64,000 nucleotides of DNA from assembly GCA_045648785.1 (NCBI GenBank), contig JAZROP010000043.1, positions 1-64,000 on the forward strand, written 5' to 3'. Origin of the DNA: RGIG7450 sp045648785. Its GTDB lineage: Bacteria; Bacillota; Clostridia; RUG12999. The stretch's first letter is position 1. Each line of letters opens with the position of its first letter. Positions 8,631 through 16,855 of the stretch are shown in pieces. The position numbers were made by a program, and so were the translations under genes. The notes under the pieces are model-generated. The model was given only the letters and a program-made list of their open reading frames with translations. It had not been told where the DNA came from and did no database searches.

Positions 8631-8697
8631 GCGACCTTGTAAAGGTTGCTTTGGGTGAAATGAAAAAGCATCTCCGAAATTACGGGATGCTTTTTGT
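8631..8697 (+). terminator. 3' hairpin and terminator of secG (shared with spoVAC)
   Basis: A hairpin GCGACCTT-GTA-AAGGTTGC lies at 8631-8649. AAAAAGCATC at 8663-8672 pairs perfectly with GATGCTTTTT at 8686-8695. With T on one side and A on the other, the second stem can end both secG (+) and spoVAC (-), whose stop lies at 8705. Confidence 0.75.
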
Positions 8698-8704
8698 TTA
8701 ATAA

Positions 8705-9136
8705 TTACATGCTTATATAGTGTAGTATGCCTACTATTACGGAGCAAATTGTTCCGTAAACAATTACAGGTCCGGCAACGGTGAACATTTTTGCGCCAAC
8801 ACCCATTATAAAACCGTCTGTTTTAAATTCCATTGCGGGAGACACTATTGAATTTGCAAATCCTGTTATGGGAACGGCGGTTCCGGCACCACCATGTTTG
8901 CCAAGTTTGTCATATACACCAATACCTGTTAAAAATGCACCGAGAAAAATCATTGTAATTGATGTAAAAGAACCGGCAACAATATCAGATAGATTAAGAG
9001 AAAGAAAAAACTGTCGCAACAGTTCGCCTATGCAACATATGGTTCCACCGAAAAGAAATGCCTTTGGTATGTTAATATACCATTTCGAACCGGGTGATTC
9101 TTTTTTTACGAGGTTTGAATATTCGGTTTTGTTCAT
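8705..9136 (-). CDS. spoVAC: Stage V sporulation protein AC
   Basis: 143 residues, a SpoVAC/SpoVAEB-type membrane protein with about four hydrophobic segments and the conserved GxxGxxGTAVPITGFANSIV and SPAMEFKTDGFIMGVGAKMF blocks. SpoVA proteins form the inner spore membrane channel that moves dipicolinic acid into the forespore and out at germination. The start at ATG 9136 is supported by AGGTGGT nine bases upstream and by an ATGA overlap with the small ORF before it. An earlier GTG at 9148 would lie on that RBS. spoVAD and spoVAE, often adjacent, are absent here. Confidence 0.9.
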   Translation of the reverse strand: MNKTEYSNLVKKESPGSKWYINIPKAFLFGGTICCIGELLRQFFLSLNLSDIVAGSFTSITMIFLGAFLTGIGVYDKLGKHGGAGTAVPITGFANSIVSPAMEFKTDGFIMGVGAKMFTVAGPVIVYGTICSVIVGILHYISM

Positions 9137-9285
9137 GTATGGCACCACCTTGAAATCATTATTTTACCAGAGGTTTTCTCGTGTGATGGAGAATCCTGTC
9201 CGGCAAAAATTAGTATACTTCCTGCAATAAGCAGTAGAATTATTATGAAAATCATTAAACCCCTGTATTTTTTTATAATGTTCAT
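9133..9285 (-). CDS. Small single-helix membrane protein upstream of spoVAC
   Basis: 50 codons from ATG 9285 to TGA 9133-9135. The product starts MNIIKKYRGLMIFIIILLLI, one membrane helix (about 9-29), followed by a short polar tail with SHEKTSGKIMI. AAAGGA lies eight bases upstream of the start. Its stop overlaps the spoVAC start (ATGA), so the two are translationally coupled behind one sigma-G-like promoter. I know no family for it. Context suggests a forespore membrane protein. Confidence 0.6.
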   Translation of the reverse strand: MNIIKKYRGLMIFIIILLLIAGSILIFAGQDSPSHEKTSGKIMISRWCHT

Positions 9286-9304
9286 ATAACAGTCCTTTCG
9301 TGAT

Positions 9305-9333
9305 TAATATGTGATTTTTTAAAGGTTTTATAC
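9305..9333 (-). promoter_or_regulatory. Sigma-G-like forespore promoter
   Basis: On the - strand GTATA (9333-9329) is followed after 17 bases by CATATTA (9311-9305). These match the sigma-G consensus GHATR and CATWHTA at every position. It lies about 20 bases before the small ORF and so would drive the ORF-spoVAC pair, as known for the spoVA operon in Bacillus. Confidence 0.75.
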
Positions 9334-9349
9334 AGAGGAGGGGAGAAAA

Positions 9350-10018
9350 ATGCTTTTAAATGATTGGGGAGAAATTTTAAAAGAAGAGTTTGAAAAAGAT
9401 TATTTTGTTGAGCTTTCGGCTTTTCTGGATGAAGAATATAAATCTAAAAAGATTTATCCACCCCGTGATGAGATTTTCTCCGCACTTGAACTTTCTTCAT
9501 TTGATGATACCAAAGTTGTGATCTTGGGCCAGGATCCATACCATGGAGAAGGACAGGCACACGGTCTCTGTTTTTCGGTTAAACCAGGCATAGAGTCTCC
9601 TCCATCACTTAAAAATATGTTTAAAGAACTTTATGATGACCTTGGTGTTACACAGCCAAATCACGGATGTCTTTTAAAATGGGCGAAGCAAGGAATACTG
9701 ATGCTTAATACATCACTTACGGTAGAGGAATCAAAACCAAATTCCCATTCTAAAAAAGGATGGACGATTTTTACTGATAAAATAATTGAAAAGCTAAATA
9801 ATAGGGAAAAACCGGTAATATTTATACTGTGGGGTAATAATGCAAGGGATAAACTTGCATTAATTACAGGGAAACAACACTATGTACTTTCTGCTGCACA
9901 CCCAAGTCCGCTTTCTGCATCGCGAGGATTTTTCGGTTGCAGGCACTTTTCAAAAATAAATAATATTCTTGAAAAAACAGGTCAGCAGAAAATAGACTGG
10001 CAATTAGAAAACTTATGA
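9350..10018 (+). CDS. ung: Uracil-DNA glycosylase, family 1
   Basis: 222 residues. The water-activating motif GQDPYHGEGQAHGL is at about 60-73. PSLKNMFKEL and LNTSLTVE follow, and HPSPLSA, the DNA-intercalation loop, is near 183-189. The enzyme removes uracil from DNA as the first step in base excision repair. GAGGAGGGG lies just upstream of ATG 9350. The stop overlaps the next start by four bases (ATGA), so the two are coupled. Confidence 0.96.
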   Translation: MLLNDWGEILKEEFEKDYFVELSAFLDEEYKSKKIYPPRDEIFSALELSSFDDTKVVILGQDPYHGEGQAHGLCFSVKPGIESPPSLKNMFKELYDDLGVTQPNHGCLLKWAKQGILMLNTSLTVEESKPNSHSKKGWTIFTDKIIEKLNNREKPVIFILWGNNARDKLALITGKQHYVLSAAHPSPLSASRGFFGCRHFSKINNILEKTGQQKIDWQLENL

Positions 10019-10809
10019 AAGAAAAAATAAAAAGAGAAGCGGCATTTCTTGGACTGGATGCTTGTGGAATAACAAGTGTCGATGAAAAATCTGTTATTGT
10101 TTGCCTTTTTCCTTATTTTATAAACTTTTCAAAAGGTAATTTATCGAGATACGCAGCGATACCTGATTATCATACAATTATACACAAATATCTTGAAACG
10201 CTTGCACACAATGCAGAGCTTACTGATTTTGAAATTTTTTCTGATATATCACCCTATAACGAGCGTCTGCTTGCAGCTTGCGCCGGTTTGGGAGTGATTG
10301 GGAAAAATGGTCTTTTGATAAATGAAAAATATGGATCGTATGTTTTTGTTGGAATTATAGTTTTAAACTCGCTTAAGCTTGAAAGTGATAAACCGCTGAC
10401 GGAAAATCATTGCCTTGATTGTGGAAAATGTCTTAAAGCTTGCCCGGGAAAAGCTCTTAATGATTATGGAATTGACATTTCAAAATGTCTTTCTGAAATT
10501 ACGCAGAAAAAAGGCGACCTTAATGAAAATGAAAAAAAGTTAATAATTAAAACCGGAATGGTCTGGGGATGCGATGTATGCTCGGAAGTCTGCCCGATGA
10601 ATATCAGAGTCGGTGAAACACCATTGCCGGAATTTAAAGAAAATATAATATCATCGCTCTATTTGAAAGATATAGATACGCTTTCAAATAAAGAGTTTTT
10701 GCAAAAATATGCTGACCGTGCATTTATATGGCGTGGCAAAAAAATTCTTTTGCGAAACTGCGGTGTTCTCGAAGACCATCTGCCCGTGGATGGCTCTTTT
10801 GAAAAATAA
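10015..10809 (+). CDS. QueG-like iron-sulfur protein (epoxyqueuosine reductase family)
   Basis: 264 residues. The N-terminal part has the flavin/cobalamin-type fold of QueG (CGITSVDEKSVIVCLFPYF, then RYAAIPDYH). Two [4Fe-4S] motifs follow: CLDCGKCLKACPGKAL (about 132-147) and CDVCSEVCP (about 186-194). QueG reduces epoxyqueuosine to queuosine in tRNA. This protein is shorter than the usual 310-380 residues and lacks a HEAT-repeat tail, as do many clostridial members. The exact substrate is therefore an inference. It is coupled to ung by an ATGA overlap. Confidence 0.75.
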   Translation: MKEKIKREAAFLGLDACGITSVDEKSVIVCLFPYFINFSKGNLSRYAAIPDYHTIIHKYLETLAHNAELTDFEIFSDISPYNERLLAACAGLGVIGKNGLLINEKYGSYVFVGIIVLNSLKLESDKPLTENHCLDCGKCLKACPGKALNDYGIDISKCLSEITQKKGDLNENEKKLIIKTGMVWGCDVCSEVCPMNIRVGETPLPEFKENIISSLYLKDIDTLSNKEFLQKYADRAFIWRGKKILLRNCGVLEDHLPVDGSFEK

Positions 10810-10834
10810 TTTTACGGGATGAAAGGAATCTATT

Positions 10835-12343
10835 ATGGCTTACTATTTTGACGAACCCTCTCACACCTTTGGAGAATACCTTCTTGTACCCGGCTATTCA
10901 TCAGCTGAATGTATCCCGGCAAATGTTGACCTTTCAACGCCGGTGGTAAAATATAAAAAGGGCGAAGAATGTCCTCTTAAAATTAATATTCCCCTTGTTT
11001 CGGCAATCATGCAGTCTGTTTCTGATGACCGTATGGCAGTTGCTCTTGCAAAAGAAGGAGGCATGTCGTTTATTTATGGCTCACAGTCCATTGAAGATGA
11101 GGCTGAAATGGTAGCAAGAGTAAAAAACTATAAAGCAGGTTTTGTTACAAGTGATTCAAACATAACTCCTGACAGCACTTTGCAGGATGTTCTTGATTTA
11201 ACAGAAAAAACAGGACACGCTACTATTGCCGTTACAGATAATGGTGAGGCTGATGGTAAGCTTATTGGTCTTGTTACAAGCAGAGATTATCGTGTAAGCA
11301 GAATGTCAAAAGACATTAAGGTTTCGGAGTTTATGACAAAATTTGAGGACCTTGTTTATGCTTATGACGGCATTTCTCTTGCAGAAGCAAACGATGTTAT
11401 TTGGGAACACAAGGTAAATCAGCTTCCTATTATCACAAAAGATGGTCACCTTAAACATATGGTTTTCAGAAAAGACTATTCTACACATAAGGCGAACACT
11501 CTTGAACTGCTTGACTCTTCAAAAAGATATATTGTAGGTGCTGGTATCAATACCCGTGACTATGCGGAGCGTGTTCCTGCACTTATTAACGCAGGTGCGG
11601 ATGTTCTTTGTATTGATTCGTCCGAAGGTTTTTCTGAATGGCAGAAGCTGACACTTGAATATGTTAGAAAAAATTACGGTGATAAGGTTAAGGTTGGCGC
11701 CGGAAATGTAGTTGATAAGGAAGGATTTTTATTCCTTGCAGAAGCAGGTGCGGACTTTATAAAAGTAGGTATCGGTGGCGGTTCAATTTGTATCACCCGT
11801 GAACAGAAAGGTATTGGTCGCGGACAGGCGACTGCACTTATTGAGGTTGTTGCGGCAAGGGATGAGTATTATAAAGAAACAGGCATTTATATTCCTGTAT
11901 GTTCTGACGGTGGCATAGTTTATGACTATCATATGACACTTGCACTTGCGATGGGCGCAGATTTCATTATGCTTGGCAGATATTTTGCTCGCTTTGACGA
12001 AAGCCCGACTAATAAACTCAATATTAACGGCAACTATGTTAAAGAATATTGGGGAGAAGGCTCCAACAGAGCAAGAAACTGGCAGCGATATGATATGGGT
12101 GGCGACAAAAAGCTTTCCTTTGAGGAAGGTGTTGACTCTTATGTTCCTTATGCAGGAAGCCTCAAGGATAACCTGACACTTTCGCTTAATAAGGTTCGTT
12201 CAACAATGTGTAACTGCGGAGCTCTTTCAATTCCTGAGCTTCATAAGAACGCAAAACTCACACTTGTTTCTGCGACAAGTATTGTTGAGGGCGGAGCACA
12301 TGATGTTATTCAGAAAGAAAAAAGTAGTATAAATGGAATTTAA
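10835..12343 (+). CDS. guaB: Inosine-5'-monophosphate dehydrogenase
   Basis: 502 residues. A TIM barrel contains two CBS domains (about 108-225), and the active-site loop KVGIGGGSICITREQKGIGR (about 312-331) includes the catalytic Cys. It converts IMP to XMP with NAD, the committed step to GMP. The N-terminal FGEYLLVPGYS and the GxSICxTR loop with EQKG resemble the longer, eukaryote-like bacterial type. AAAGGA precedes ATG 10835 by nine bases. A terminator follows directly. Confidence 0.95.
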   Translation: MAYYFDEPSHTFGEYLLVPGYSSAECIPANVDLSTPVVKYKKGEECPLKINIPLVSAIMQSVSDDRMAVALAKEGGMSFIYGSQSIEDEAEMVARVKNYKAGFVTSDSNITPDSTLQDVLDLTEKTGHATIAVTDNGEADGKLIGLVTSRDYRVSRMSKDIKVSEFMTKFEDLVYAYDGISLAEANDVIWEHKVNQLPIITKDGHLKHMVFRKDYSTHKANTLELLDSSKRYIVGAGINTRDYAERVPALINAGADVLCIDSSEGFSEWQKLTLEYVRKNYGDKVKVGAGNVVDKEGFLFLAEAGADFIKVGIGGGSICITREQKGIGRGQATALIEVVAARDEYYKETGIYIPVCSDGGIVYDYHMTLALAMGADFIMLGRYFARFDESPTNKLNINGNYVKEYWGEGSNRARNWQRYDMGGDKKLSFEEGVDSYVPYAGSLKDNLTLSLNKVRSTMCNCGALSIPELHKNAKLTLVSATSIVEGGAHDVIQKEKSSINGI

Positions 12344-12372
12344 AAAAGGACAGTTCAAACCGTCCTTTTTTG
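12342..12372 (+). terminator. Terminator after guaB
   Basis: AAAAAAGGAC at 12342-12351 pairs with GTCCTTTTTT at 12362-12371. It begins within the guaB stop codon. Confidence 0.85.
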
Positions 12373-12488
12373 ATAGCTTATAGAAATAAAAAAGAATCTT
12401 TCTGTAAAAAAATAAAATCGGAAATTGCAAAAATTGTAATATTGCCAGAAAATTACAACCGATCGGTTATTTTTTTGCAAAAGAAAAA

Positions 12489-12512
12489 CGGAGCAAAGAA
12501 AACTTTGCTCCG
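12489..12512 (-). terminator. Terminator of tRNA-Pro(CGG)
   Basis: CGGAGCAAAG-AAAA-CTTTGCTCCG is a perfect ten-pair stem. On the - strand it is followed by TTTTTCTTTT, so it ends the tRNA transcript. Confidence 0.88.
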
Positions 12513-12515
12513 ACA

Positions 12516-12592
<77 letters not shown>

Positions 12593-12919
12593 AAAACCAA
12601 CTTTTTGAATTATATCATATAATTAGTAAAAAATCAAGCATTAATTTAATTTTTTTCTATATTTAGTTAAATTTTATGAATAATGTATTGGCAAAAGTAT
12701 TAAATTGAATGAAAATATGCTTAAAATGTGTTGTTTAAAGGCTTATATTATTATGCGCGATTTTTTTGTTGGACCGTTTATGATGTGGTTTATATAGAAA
12801 AAATGCGTTTTCGGCAGCGAATGCTGCGATTGTTAAATAAGGCTTATTTTCTAAGGACAGGCTTTTACTTATAGAAGAGAGATTTTATCTTTTTTATTAT
12901 TACAATTATGTGAAAAACA
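12593..12919. other. Non-coding spacer between tRNA-Pro and the RCC1-repeat gene
   Basis: About 390 bases separate the two divergently transcribed genes. Apart from the two promoters (12609-12637 and 12920-12948) I see only very AT-rich sequence. A short hairpin GCAGC-GAAT-GCTGC lies near 12815-12830. Very short ATG frames there have no ribosome binding site. Confidence 0.6.
12609..12637 (-). promoter_or_regulatory. Sigma-A promoter of tRNA-Pro(CGG)
   Basis: On the - strand TTGATT (12637-12632) and TATAAT (12614-12609) are 17 bases apart, with TGA before the -10 box. The tRNA begins 16 bases further on. Confidence 0.85.
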
Positions 12920-12948
12920 TTTACAAAATTAAAATATTATGCTATAAT
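12920..12948 (+). promoter_or_regulatory. Sigma-A promoter of the RCC1-repeat gene
   Basis: TTTACA at 12920-12925 and TATAAT at 12943-12948 are separated by 17 bases, with TGC directly before the -10 box. Confidence 0.85.
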
Positions 12949-12980
12949 AAAAATAATAAAAATGATAAGGAGTCACAACT

Positions 12981-14492
12981 ATGAAAAAGGTACTTGCACT
13001 GATACTTATACTTGCTTTTTGCACAACGCCTGCGTTTGCAGCATCTGCTGATAAAATTTTTCAAGCAGACTACGCACAACCTGATAAATTTCTTGGAATA
13101 ACAAATATTTACGATTGCAGTATATCTGACTCTTTTGCTGCATTTATTACATCAAGCAAGCTCTTAAAAACTGTTGGGTTTAATAATAAGGGCCAGTTAG
13201 GAAATGCGGCAGTTGAAAGTTCAGCTGAACTTATGGATGTTGCTGGTGTTAATAATATTATAAAAGTTGCTACCGGGGATGATTTTGCGATTGCACTTTC
13301 TCAGTCAGGAAAAATCTTTGCTTGGGGTAAAAATGACAGAGGTCAGCTTGGACTTGGTGATACTGAGGATAAAAAGGTCCCTGTTTCTTTGGTTACAATG
13401 TCCAGTGTTATGGATATTGCTGCAGGAGACAATTTTGCCCTTGCGGTAAAATATGATGGAACTGTATGGGCATGGGGCGCAAATGAATATGGTCAGCTTG
13501 GACTTGGCGACAAAGAAGACAGACTTCTTCCTACAAAGATTACATCTCTTGGCACATCAGCTGCAGTGTTTGCAGGTAATGCTCACGCGGCAGCATTGAC
13601 AGGTGCTGCAAAAATGTATGTATGGGGTAAAAATGATTTCGGCCAGCTTGGTCTTGGAAATACTGAAGAATATCTTGTTCCAACTATTGCACCGGAATAT
13701 CAGTCTGCACTTGATTATGCTTTCGGTGATGATTTTACAGTTGTTTTAAAGGGATCTGGCGTTATGTATGCCTGCGGCAAAAATGACAGGGGTCAGCTTG
13801 GTCTTGGTCATAACGATAATGTATCTGTGCTTACGGCTGTTGATTCTCTTCGCTCGGTTTTCCAGATTGATGCAGGCTCAAATCATGTTGCAGCGCTTAC
13901 ATTTTCAGGCGTTCCTTATGCATGGGGCGCAAATGAAAGCGGTCAGCTTGGTACAGGGGATTATGCAGATTCCAACCTGCCGGTAAAACTTGAAATTACT
14001 GCTACAAAAACAAATGTTGTATGTGGTGGTAATTCAACTCTTATTATGACTGGAGCAGGACCTGTTTACTATGCAGGAAATCTTATTAAATCTGCTGAGG
14101 CCGAAATGCTTCCGGTTGTTCGTCCAGAGAAACCAGATACAATTAAGGATATTGGAATTTTAATTAATAATGAATGGTTTGTAACTGATGTTGAGCCTGT
14201 TATAATTAACGACAGAACAATGCTTCCCATGAGAGCAATATTTGAAAAATACGGAGCTACACTCGAGTGGGATGATTCGATAAAAACAGCAACAGCTACA
14301 TTGGGTGACAAGGTTGTTAAAGTTGCAATTTCAAGCAGTACGGCTTATGTAAACGACCAGGCGGTTGAACTTGATTCTCCTGCGGTTATTGTTGACAGCA
14401 GGACCCTTGTACCTGTCAGATTTATTTCTGAATCACTTGGGTTTAAGGTTGACTGGGATGGTGCAGAGAGAGTCGTTATCATAACAAAATAA
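12981..14492 (+). CDS. Secreted RCC1-repeat protein with C-terminal copper-amine-oxidase-N (stalk) domain
   Basis: 503 residues. The signal peptide MKKVLALILILAFCTTPAFA ends in an AxA cleavage site. About seven RCC1-type blades of some 50 residues follow (WGKNDRGQLGLGDTE, WGANEYGQLGLGDKE and similar; about 60-370), predicting a beta-propeller. The last 110 residues (about 390-503) form a copper-amine-oxidase-N domain with two repeats of the NDRTMLPMRAIFE / DSRTLVPVRFISE pattern, a structural stalk in many clostridial exported proteins. It probably sits at or outside the cell surface and binds a partner or polymer. No catalytic motif is seen. AAGGAG precedes the ATG, and the gene is monocistronic. 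Confidence 0.88.
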   Translation: MKKVLALILILAFCTTPAFAASADKIFQADYAQPDKFLGITNIYDCSISDSFAAFITSSKLLKTVGFNNKGQLGNAAVESSAELMDVAGVNNIIKVATGDDFAIALSQSGKIFAWGKNDRGQLGLGDTEDKKVPVSLVTMSSVMDIAAGDNFALAVKYDGTVWAWGANEYGQLGLGDKEDRLLPTKITSLGTSAAVFAGNAHAAALTGAAKMYVWGKNDFGQLGLGNTEEYLVPTIAPEYQSALDYAFGDDFTVVLKGSGVMYACGKNDRGQLGLGHNDNVSVLTAVDSLRSVFQIDAGSNHVAALTFSGVPYAWGANESGQLGTGDYADSNLPVKLEITATKTNVVCGGNSTLIMTGAGPVYYAGNLIKSAEAEMLPVVRPEKPDTIKDIGILINNEWFVTDVEPVIINDRTMLPMRAIFEKYGATLEWDDSIKTATATLGDKVVKVAISSSTAYVNDQAVELDSPAVIVDSRTLVPVRFISESLGFKVDWDGAERVVIITK

Positions 14493-14498
14493 AAGCTA

Positions 14499-14527
14499 TT
14501 TACAAATTAGCGTTAATATGTTAAAAT
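14499..14527 (+). promoter_or_regulatory. Sigma-A promoter of hpf
   Basis: TTTACA at 14499-14504 and TAAAAT at 14522-14527 are separated by 17 bases. It begins right after the stop of the RCC1-repeat gene. Confidence 0.7.
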
Positions 14528-14576
14528 ATCTATAAAGACACACTGTCTTTAATTATAGAAGAAAGGAAGTAAAGGT

Positions 14577-15107
14577 ATGAGAATTGATATTATAGGTCGC
14601 AGGTACAATGTTTCTGATGCAGTGGAGCAGAGGATTAAAACAAAAATCGGAAAACTCTCCAAGTTTTTTGGTGACGAGGCTGACGCAAAAGTTGTTCTTT
14701 CCAAGCGGAAAGATACCAATATAATGGAAACAACAATCCTTCATAAAGGTATCATTTACAGAGCTGAAGAAGAAGCTCAGGATATGTACTCCGCGATAGA
14801 TAAAGTAAGTGAAATACTTGAAAGACAAATCAGAAAAAATAAAACCCGTCTTGAAAAGAATTTCCGAAAATCTGCTTTTGTTCCCGACTTTGTTAACGAT
14901 GCTTTGTATGAGGTGGAGGAGGAAACGGAGTTTAATGTTGTTAAAACGAAAGCAATTTCCGTTAAACCTATGGAAATCGAAGAAGCAATTTTGCAGATGA
15001 ATCTCCTTGGACATTTATTCTTTGTTTACAGAGACAGCAAATCTAATAATATTAATATTGTATATAAACGAAAAGATAGTGCATACGGAGTTATAGAAAC
15101 ACATTAA
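14577..15107 (+). CDS. hpf: Ribosome hibernation promoting factor, long form
   Basis: 176 residues. The N-terminal HPF/RaiA domain (about 1-98) starts MRIDIIGRRYNVSDAVEQRI and has the DMYSAIDKVSEILERQIRK helix. A linker leads to a C-terminal dimerisation domain (about 118-174) with KTKAISVKPMEIEEAILQMN and GHLFFVYRDSKSNNINIVYK. The long form dimerises 70S ribosomes into inactive 100S particles in slow growth. GAAAGGAAG precedes ATG 14577. It has its own promoter and a terminator. Confidence 0.95.
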   Translation: MRIDIIGRRYNVSDAVEQRIKTKIGKLSKFFGDEADAKVVLSKRKDTNIMETTILHKGIIYRAEEEAQDMYSAIDKVSEILERQIRKNKTRLEKNFRKSAFVPDFVNDALYEVEEETEFNVVKTKAISVKPMEIEEAILQMNLLGHLFFVYRDSKSNNINIVYKRKDSAYGVIETH

Positions 15108-15121
15108 ATATTAACTTATTG

Positions 15122-15150
15122 ATAAAGGGTGGAAACACCCTTTATTTTAT
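15122..15150 (+). terminator. Terminator after hpf
   Basis: ATAAAGGGTG at 15122-15131 pairs with CACCCTTTAT at 15136-15145 around a GAAA loop, followed by a short T-rich stretch. Confidence 0.8.
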
Positions 15151-15171
15151 TGATTGAAAGGGTGCATCGGA

Positions 15172-15318
15172 ATGAAAGATGTTGCTGAAATTATCAAGAA
15201 TTTTAGTCTTGCTGGCGAGATTGTAGATATCGAATCTATGAACAGTGATTTCTATAAAGATGCTGAGGATACACATTGGTGTAGGTTGAAGAAACTGCTA
15301 AAATATTTAAAAAAGTAA
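15172..15318 (+). pseudogene. 48-codon fragment resembling the start of a sugar kinase/phosphotransferase gene
   Basis: An ATG at 15172 opens 48 codons (MKDVAEIIKNFSLAGEIVDI, then ESMNSDFY...). This start resembles the first 25 residues of aminoglycoside-phosphotransferase-fold kinases, where GEIVxIEPxNSGHINDT is common. After ESMNS the similarity stops and a Lys/Leu-rich tail leads to TAA 15316-15318. No strong RBS is seen. It may be what remains after an internal deletion, or a real small gene. The family assignment is from memory of the motif and is weak. Confidence 0.4.
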
Positions 15319-15345
15319 AAGGGTATCGTCCAAAACAAAAAAAGC

Positions 15346-15374
15346 TTGAATTTTTATTAAATAAGTAGTATAAT
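15346..15374 (+). promoter_or_regulatory. Sigma-A promoter of asnS
   Basis: TTGAAT at 15346-15351 and TATAAT at 15369-15374 are separated by 17 bases. The leader to asnS is about 35 bases, too short for a T-box. Confidence 0.85.
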
Positions 15375-15414
15375 ATAAATATTGTAAATTTGTGCCATGA
15401 AAGGTGTTATAAAA

Positions 15415-16809
15415 ATGAAAAGAACTGAGATAAAACAGCTCTACAGACAAACAGACCGTTTTGGCGGCGGTAAAGTGACTGTAGCTGGTTGGATAAGAAC
15501 TATAAGAAGCTCTAAAAACTTTGGGTTTATCGAACTTAATGACGGCAGCTTTTTCAAAAATGTTCAGATAGTTTTTGAAGAGGACAGAATTTCAAACTAT
15601 AAAACAGTTGAAAAACTTAATGTTGGCTCTGCTATTGTTGTAACAGGTGACCTTGAGCTTACCCCTGAAGCAAAGCAGCCGTTTGAAATCAAAGCTGATG
15701 ATATTTTTGTAGAGGGTGAATCAACACCCGATTATCCGCTCCAGAAAAAACGCCACTCAGTAGAATTTCTTCGTGAAATTTCCCATCTTCGTCCGAGAAC
15801 AAATCTTTTTTCAGCTGTGCTGAGGGTGCGCTCGGTTGCCGCATATGCTATTCATAAATTCTTTAACGAAAGAAACTTTGTATATGTTCATACACCGATA
15901 ATTACTTCGAGCGACTGTGAGGGAGCCGGGGAAATGTTCCAGGTAACAACCATGGATCTTAACAATGTTCCTAAAAACGAAAACGGTGAGGTTGATTATT
16001 CAAAAGACTTTTTCCGCAAGCCTGTAAGTCTTACGGTAAGCGGTCAGCTTAATGTTGAAACTCATTGTATGGCTTTCGGCAAGGTCTACACATTCGGACC
16101 TACATTCCGTGCAGAAAATTCAAATACTGCCCGCCATGCGGCAGAATTCTGGATGATTGAACCTGAAATGGCTTTTGCTGATTTGAATGATGATATGGAG
16201 CTTGCTGAATCCTTGCTCAAATATATTATTAATTACTGTCTTGAAAATGTTCCGGAAGAGCTTGAATTTTTCAATAACTTTGTTGATAAAACACTTCTTG
16301 ACAGACTTCATAATATTGTTGAAAATGATTTTGCACATGTTACCTATACAGAAGCAATTGACCTTCTTATGCCTGTTGCGGATAAGTTTGAATATCCGGT
16401 TTCATGGGGTATTGACTTGCAGACAGAACATGAGCGTTATCTGACAGAGCAGATTTTCAAAAAACCTGTGTTTGTTACTGATTATCCAAAAGAAATCAAA
16501 GCTTTCTATATGCGTAACAATGATGATGGAAAAACTGTTGCGGCTATGGACTGTCTTGTACCCGGTGTTGGTGAGATTGTAGGCGGTAGTCAGCGTGAAG
16601 AGCGTATGGATGTTCTTCTTGCAAAGATGAAAGAATTTGGTCTTGAAGAAAAAGATTATGAATTCTATACCGACCTTAGAAAATACGGCGGTAATAAACA
16701 CGCCGGCTTTGGTCTTGGGTTTGAAAGAATGATTATGTACTTAACTGGCGTATCCAACATCAGAGATGTACAGTCCTTTGCAAGAACAGTTGGTAAATGT
16801 GATTTTTAA
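15415..16809 (+). CDS. asnS: Asparagine-tRNA ligase
   Basis: 464 residues, a class II aminoacyl-tRNA synthetase. The N-terminal OB-fold anticodon-binding domain spans about 1-110 (VAGWIRTIRSSKNFGFIELN). The catalytic core has motif 2 FRAENSNTARHAAEFWMIEP (about 222-241) and motif 3 GFGLGFERMIMYLTG near 434-448. It charges tRNA-Asn with asparagine. ATG 15415 is preferred over ATG 15397 because AAAGGTG lies eight bases before it. Confidence 0.95.
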   Translation: MKRTEIKQLYRQTDRFGGGKVTVAGWIRTIRSSKNFGFIELNDGSFFKNVQIVFEEDRISNYKTVEKLNVGSAIVVTGDLELTPEAKQPFEIKADDIFVEGESTPDYPLQKKRHSVEFLREISHLRPRTNLFSAVLRVRSVAAYAIHKFFNERNFVYVHTPIITSSDCEGAGEMFQVTTMDLNNVPKNENGEVDYSKDFFRKPVSLTVSGQLNVETHCMAFGKVYTFGPTFRAENSNTARHAAEFWMIEPEMAFADLNDDMELAESLLKYIINYCLENVPEELEFFNNFVDKTLLDRLHNIVENDFAHVTYTEAIDLLMPVADKFEYPVSWGIDLQTEHERYLTEQIFKKPVFVTDYPKEIKAFYMRNNDDGKTVAAMDCLVPGVGEIVGGSQREERMDVLLAKMKEFGLEEKDYEFYTDLRKYGGNKHAGFGLGFERMIMYLTGVSNIRDVQSFARTVGKCDF

Positions 16810-16811
16810 TA

Positions 16812-16855
16812 AATAAATAAAGAAAGCCCGCACTTGCGGGCTTTCTTTATTTATT
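16812..16855. terminator. Bidirectional terminator between asnS and nrdD
   Basis: A perfect 20-pair inverted repeat. The arm 16812-16831 ends in AAAGCCCGC, the loop is ACTT, and the arm 16836-16855 begins GCGGGCTTT. AT-rich ends supply T-tracts on both strands, so it serves the converging asnS and nrdD transcripts. Confidence 0.92.

Noticed and set aside
8609..8662. 4.5S/SRP RNA or similar after secG
   Set aside because: A hairpin is present but the conserved GGAAG tetraloop-type region of SRP RNA is not seen.
8781..9230. Long + strand open frame opposite spoVAC
   Set aside because: It mirrors the spoVAC gene, has no RBS and no protein-like pattern.
12593..12919. Short peptides in the spacer after tRNA-Pro
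   Set aside because: Frames of 10-14 codons lack ribosome binding sites.
15375..15414. T-box leader before asnS
   Set aside because: The transcript leader is only about 35 bases, too short for a T-box.
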